The notes below the pieces were generated by a model that saw only the letters and a list, made by a program, of their open reading frames with translations, was not told the DNA's origin and did not search any database. The position numbers and the translations under genes were made by a program. A stretch of 33,214 nucleotides of DNA from Planctomycetota bacterium (lineage in GTDB: Bacteria > Planctomycetota > Planctomycetia > Pirellulales > Pirellulaceae): assembly GCA_029977825.1 (NCBI GenBank), contig JAPOKD010000006.1, positions 1-33,214 on the forward strand, written 5' to 3'. Positions 30,807 to 33,214 of this stretch are shown here, in pieces; within the stretch, counting starts at the first letter, position 1, and every line of letters begins with the position of its first letter.

Positions 30807-31121
30807 CTAAACGCCTGCAATCTTCTCAATACGAACGCGAGTATGGATCTGGCGATGACCCGTTCGGCGTCGGCTATTCTTACGACGTCGAAATTTCTGA
30901 ACATAGATTTTTTTGTCCATTTTTGGACCAATGATCGACGCAGTGACAGACGCACCATCAAGCGTTGGCGATCCGAGTTTCAATCCCTCGTCGCCACTGA
31001 CGGCCAGCACTTTTTCAAACGTAAGGCTCTCACCCTGGGGGACATCGCGATAATCGACATCAACCTCCATGCCAGGCTCGACTTTATATTGGCGACCGCC
31101 GTCGACGATGATGGCGTACAT
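30807..31121 (-). CDS. rplU: 50S ribosomal protein L21
   Basis: MYAIIVDGGRQYKVEPGMEVDVDYR...GSPTLDGASVTASIIGPKMDKKIYVQKFRRRKNSRRRTGHRQIHTRVRIEKI. Confidence 0.96.
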   Translation of the reverse strand: MYAIIVDGGRQYKVEPGMEVDVDYRDVPQGESLTFEKVLAVSGDEGLKLGSPTLDGASVTASIIGPKMDKKIYVQKFRRRKNSRRRTGHRQIHTRVRIEKIAGV

Positions 31122-31261
31122 AGGACTATCTCTCTACAAGTTTGGTATCTGTGTTTTCGGGCCGCGTAGTCTAACGCCCCCTGCTTCTGGCGCACAGGCC
31201 TTCCTGGGTGTCTTTTGTGGGGTTATCGGGTTGTTTTTGGCAGCAGCGGGGGTCTTTTCCC

Positions 31262-31293
31262 GATTTCACTGGTGAAATCAATGCCGGGCCCGG
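31262..31293. promoter_or_regulatory. Adjacent palindromes in the rplU upstream region (possible operator or leader structure)
   Basis: GATTTCAC-TG-GTGAAATC (31262-31279, perfect 8-bp arms) then CCGGGCCCGG (31284-31293). Confidence 0.3.
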
Positions 31294-31445
31294 GTCAGAC
31301 CTGCCCACCGTCAACGCTGCGGCTATCGGTAAATGCTGCTTTTTTCGGAAAAAGCACCGCGGGAAGCCCTCGCAAAGCAGCAAGTCAGGCCTCACAGAAC
31401 GTTGGCATCACGATCGTGTCAGGTGATCAGCTGCCTCGAAAAATA

Positions 31446-32237
31446 CTATTTTGGCCAGATCGGCTCGCGATTATCCAGAAATGCCTGAATCCCCTCGCGG
31501 GCAGATTCTGTTGTACAAGCCGTCGCACTCCCAGCGGCGCCTGCCGAAAGTTGACTCAATAGCAATTCGCCAACACTCTCGTTGAGCAAACGTTTGGTCG
31601 CCTGAATCGCTTCCTGAGGAGCTGCGGCACATTGGGCAGCCAACTCGGTGGCTGCCACCCAGATTTGCTGGGAATCGACAGGTTCATCGCATAATCCCCA
31701 ACGACTCGCCTGTGCGGCACTGACCGTTTGACCGGTCAAGACCATCCGGGCTGCGGTCGCCCCACCCGACCGGAATGACAACAACGCCGCGGTTGCCCCA
31801 CCAACCAGCCCACGACGGACAGCAATCGCTCCAAACGTTGCCTGTTTTGAAGCCACAATCAAATCGGCAGCCAGAGCCAGGCCGAAACCGGCCCCCAAAG
31901 CACTGCCGTCCACTGCAGCAACAATCGGTTTCGGAAAGCGAAGCATGGCCTCGTACAGTTCCGTTAGATTCCGCCAGACTGCCAACCACTCTGGCAAAGC
32001 CGTATTTTCTGGCATCTGGGCAATCTCTGACATGACATTGAGATCGATCCCAGAACAAAAATGCTCTCCGCTTCCTGTCAGGACAACCGAAGTCACTCGC
32101 TTTTCCTGATAGACGTCTGAGAAAGCTGTCGTCAGATCTTCAATCAGTTGTGGGTTCAACGCGTTTCGCGTTTGCGGGCGATCCATCAGGATCGTAGCCA
32201 CGTTTGCATGAACTTTGACATCGACGTACTGCACCAT
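31446..32237 (-). CDS. Enoyl-CoA hydratase/isomerase family protein
   Basis: VATILMDRPQTRNALNPQLIEDL, VLTGSGEHFCSGIDLNVM, PIVAAVDGSALGAGFGLALAADLIVASKQATFGAIAVRRGLVGG, AQASRWGLCDEPV. Confidence 0.94.
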   Translation of the reverse strand: MVQYVDVKVHANVATILMDRPQTRNALNPQLIEDLTTAFSDVYQEKRVTSVVLTGSGEHFCSGIDLNVMSEIAQMPENTALPEWLAVWRNLTELYEAMLRFPKPIVAAVDGSALGAGFGLALAADLIVASKQATFGAIAVRRGLVGGATAALLSFRSGGATAARMVLTGQTVSAAQASRWGLCDEPVDSQQIWVAATELAAQCAAAPQEAIQATKRLLNESVGELLLSQLSAGAAGSATACTTESAREGIQAFLDNREPIWPK

Positions 32238-32323
32238 GAACCTCCGGTCACAAACTCAGGATCGAAGCGTCCATGATGCCGTAATTGAGAACAGCAGACC
32301 AGCCATGCTGAACCCAAAGAAAA

Positions 32324-32357
32324 CCCCACGGGCTATCTTCAAAGACAACTCGTGGGG
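32324..32357 (-). terminator. Probable terminator downstream of the repeat-protein gene
   Basis: CCCCACG (32324-32330) / CGTGGGG (32351-32357) with an inner TCTT/AAGA pairing; the minus-strand side continues TTTTCTTT. Confidence 0.6.
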
Positions 32358-32392
32358 CTTGATTTCAAAACCGATCATGCAGTTTGTGCAAA

Positions 32393-33214
32393 TTACTTGC
32401 AGCAACCGCAGGAGACTTCGGTGGTCACAGGCTTGCACACGCGAACCTGTACTTCTTTCATCGTGGTGACAGGAACACACACGGTGTATTCCTCTGGCAC
32501 CTCTTCGGAAACGGTATCGTAAACAGTCACGTTGCAGGTACGAGTCCGTTCCTCAGGAACGCACACGGTATACTTGACCTCGCGAGTCTTTTCCTGAGTT
32601 TCCATGCGAGTCCGGTTCACGGTGCGAGTCCGCTCCTCAGTCTTGCATGTGGTCTGTGAGACCATGCGAGTACGATCTTCCATGCGTGTCTTGGTAACAG
32701 GAACTTTTCGAGTCCGTGTTTCCTTGACCATCTTCGTCACGGGAACCGTACGCGTATTCTCTTCAGCACGGCACTTCGTCACGTCCCGAGTCCGCTCTTC
32801 TTCTCGCATCTTGCACACGTCAACCATGCGCTTTCGCTCTTCAACCACCATCTCACAGTAAGCGACTTGGCGAGTGCGAGTCTCCATTCGTGTTTTACAA
32901 ACAGGAACGGTCCTGGTTCGTGTTTCACGACGATAGGTTGTAACGGGCACTTCACAGGTCCGCTCTTCAAGACGAGTTTTGCAAACCGGAACTTCACGCG
33001 TTCGTTGTTCAGTCTGGTATTTGGTAACCACGCAATCGCGAGTGCGTTCCTCCGCACGACACTTCTGGACTTGAACCATCCGTGTTCGCTGCTCAGGACG
33101 GCACTTGGTGACGCTGACTTTGCGAGTACGCGTCTCGGTCTTGCAACGCGTCACTGGCACCTTCCGGGTGCGAGTTTCCGTATTGCAACGTGTCACTGTG
33201 TAGGTGTACGGCAC
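32393..33214 (-). CDS. Repetitive Thr/Arg/Val/Cys-rich planctomycete protein (degenerate 14-aa repeats, YTV-like), probably truncated at the window edge
   Basis: Consensus about VTKC+xExRTR+VP repeated more than 15 times, ending VSCGCCK; the ORF runs to the last base of the window. Confidence 0.82.
   Translation of the reverse strand: MPYTYTVTRCNTETRTRKVPVTRCKTETRTRKVSVTKCRPEQRTRMVQVQKCRAEERTRDCVVTKYQTEQRTREVPVCKTRLEERTCEVPVTTYRRETRTRTVPVCKTRMETRTRQVAYCEMVVEERKRMVDVCKMREEERTRDVTKCRAEENTRTVPVTKMVKETRTRKVPVTKTRMEDRTRMVSQTTCKTEERTRTVNRTRMETQEKTREVKYTVCVPEERTRTCNVTVYDTVSEEVPEEYTVCVPVTTMKEVQVRVCKPVTTEVSCGCCK

Noticed and set aside
32393-33214. Possible CRISPR array or satellite because of DNA periodicity
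   Set aside because: The 42-bp periodicity is degenerate at DNA level and in frame with a continuous ORF; no identical repeats with unique spacers.

Overview
The window looks like ordinary chromosomal sequence from a planctomycete. The clues are an N-terminal LEGLEERRLLA-type motif on a giant exported protein, a BBP7/DUF1551-like outer-membrane barrel, a degenerate TRTRxVxV repeat protein, a sulfatase, and typical planctomycete S/T kinase and zinc-ribbon proteins. I support about 23 CDSs: sulfatase, PhoD, RbsD/FucU-like protein, M50-CBS site-2 protease, CDF transporter, orphan T2SS-F protein, small hypothetical, soluble histidine kinase, PQQ-type sugar dehydrogenase-like protein, zinc-ribbon/TM/STN-like protein, 1684-aa surface protein, BBP7 barrel, PPTase, coiled-coil membrane protein, FolC, three-gene ABC operon, FKBP, S/T kinase, L21, enoyl-CoA hydratase, and a truncated repeat protein. 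There are also four hairpin terminators. I see no rRNA, tRNA, CRISPR array, transposase or phage module. The most interesting items are the 14-aa/42-bp repeat protein at the right edge, the giant protein combining a metzincin-type motif with cohesin-like and dockerin segments, the zinc-ribbon/TM/STN-like protein, and the translationally coupled ABC operon with a His-rich extracytoplasmic insert. I see no convincing evidence for a wholly new multi-gene system; the candidates are listed with tests. All calls are by eye, with no database search.
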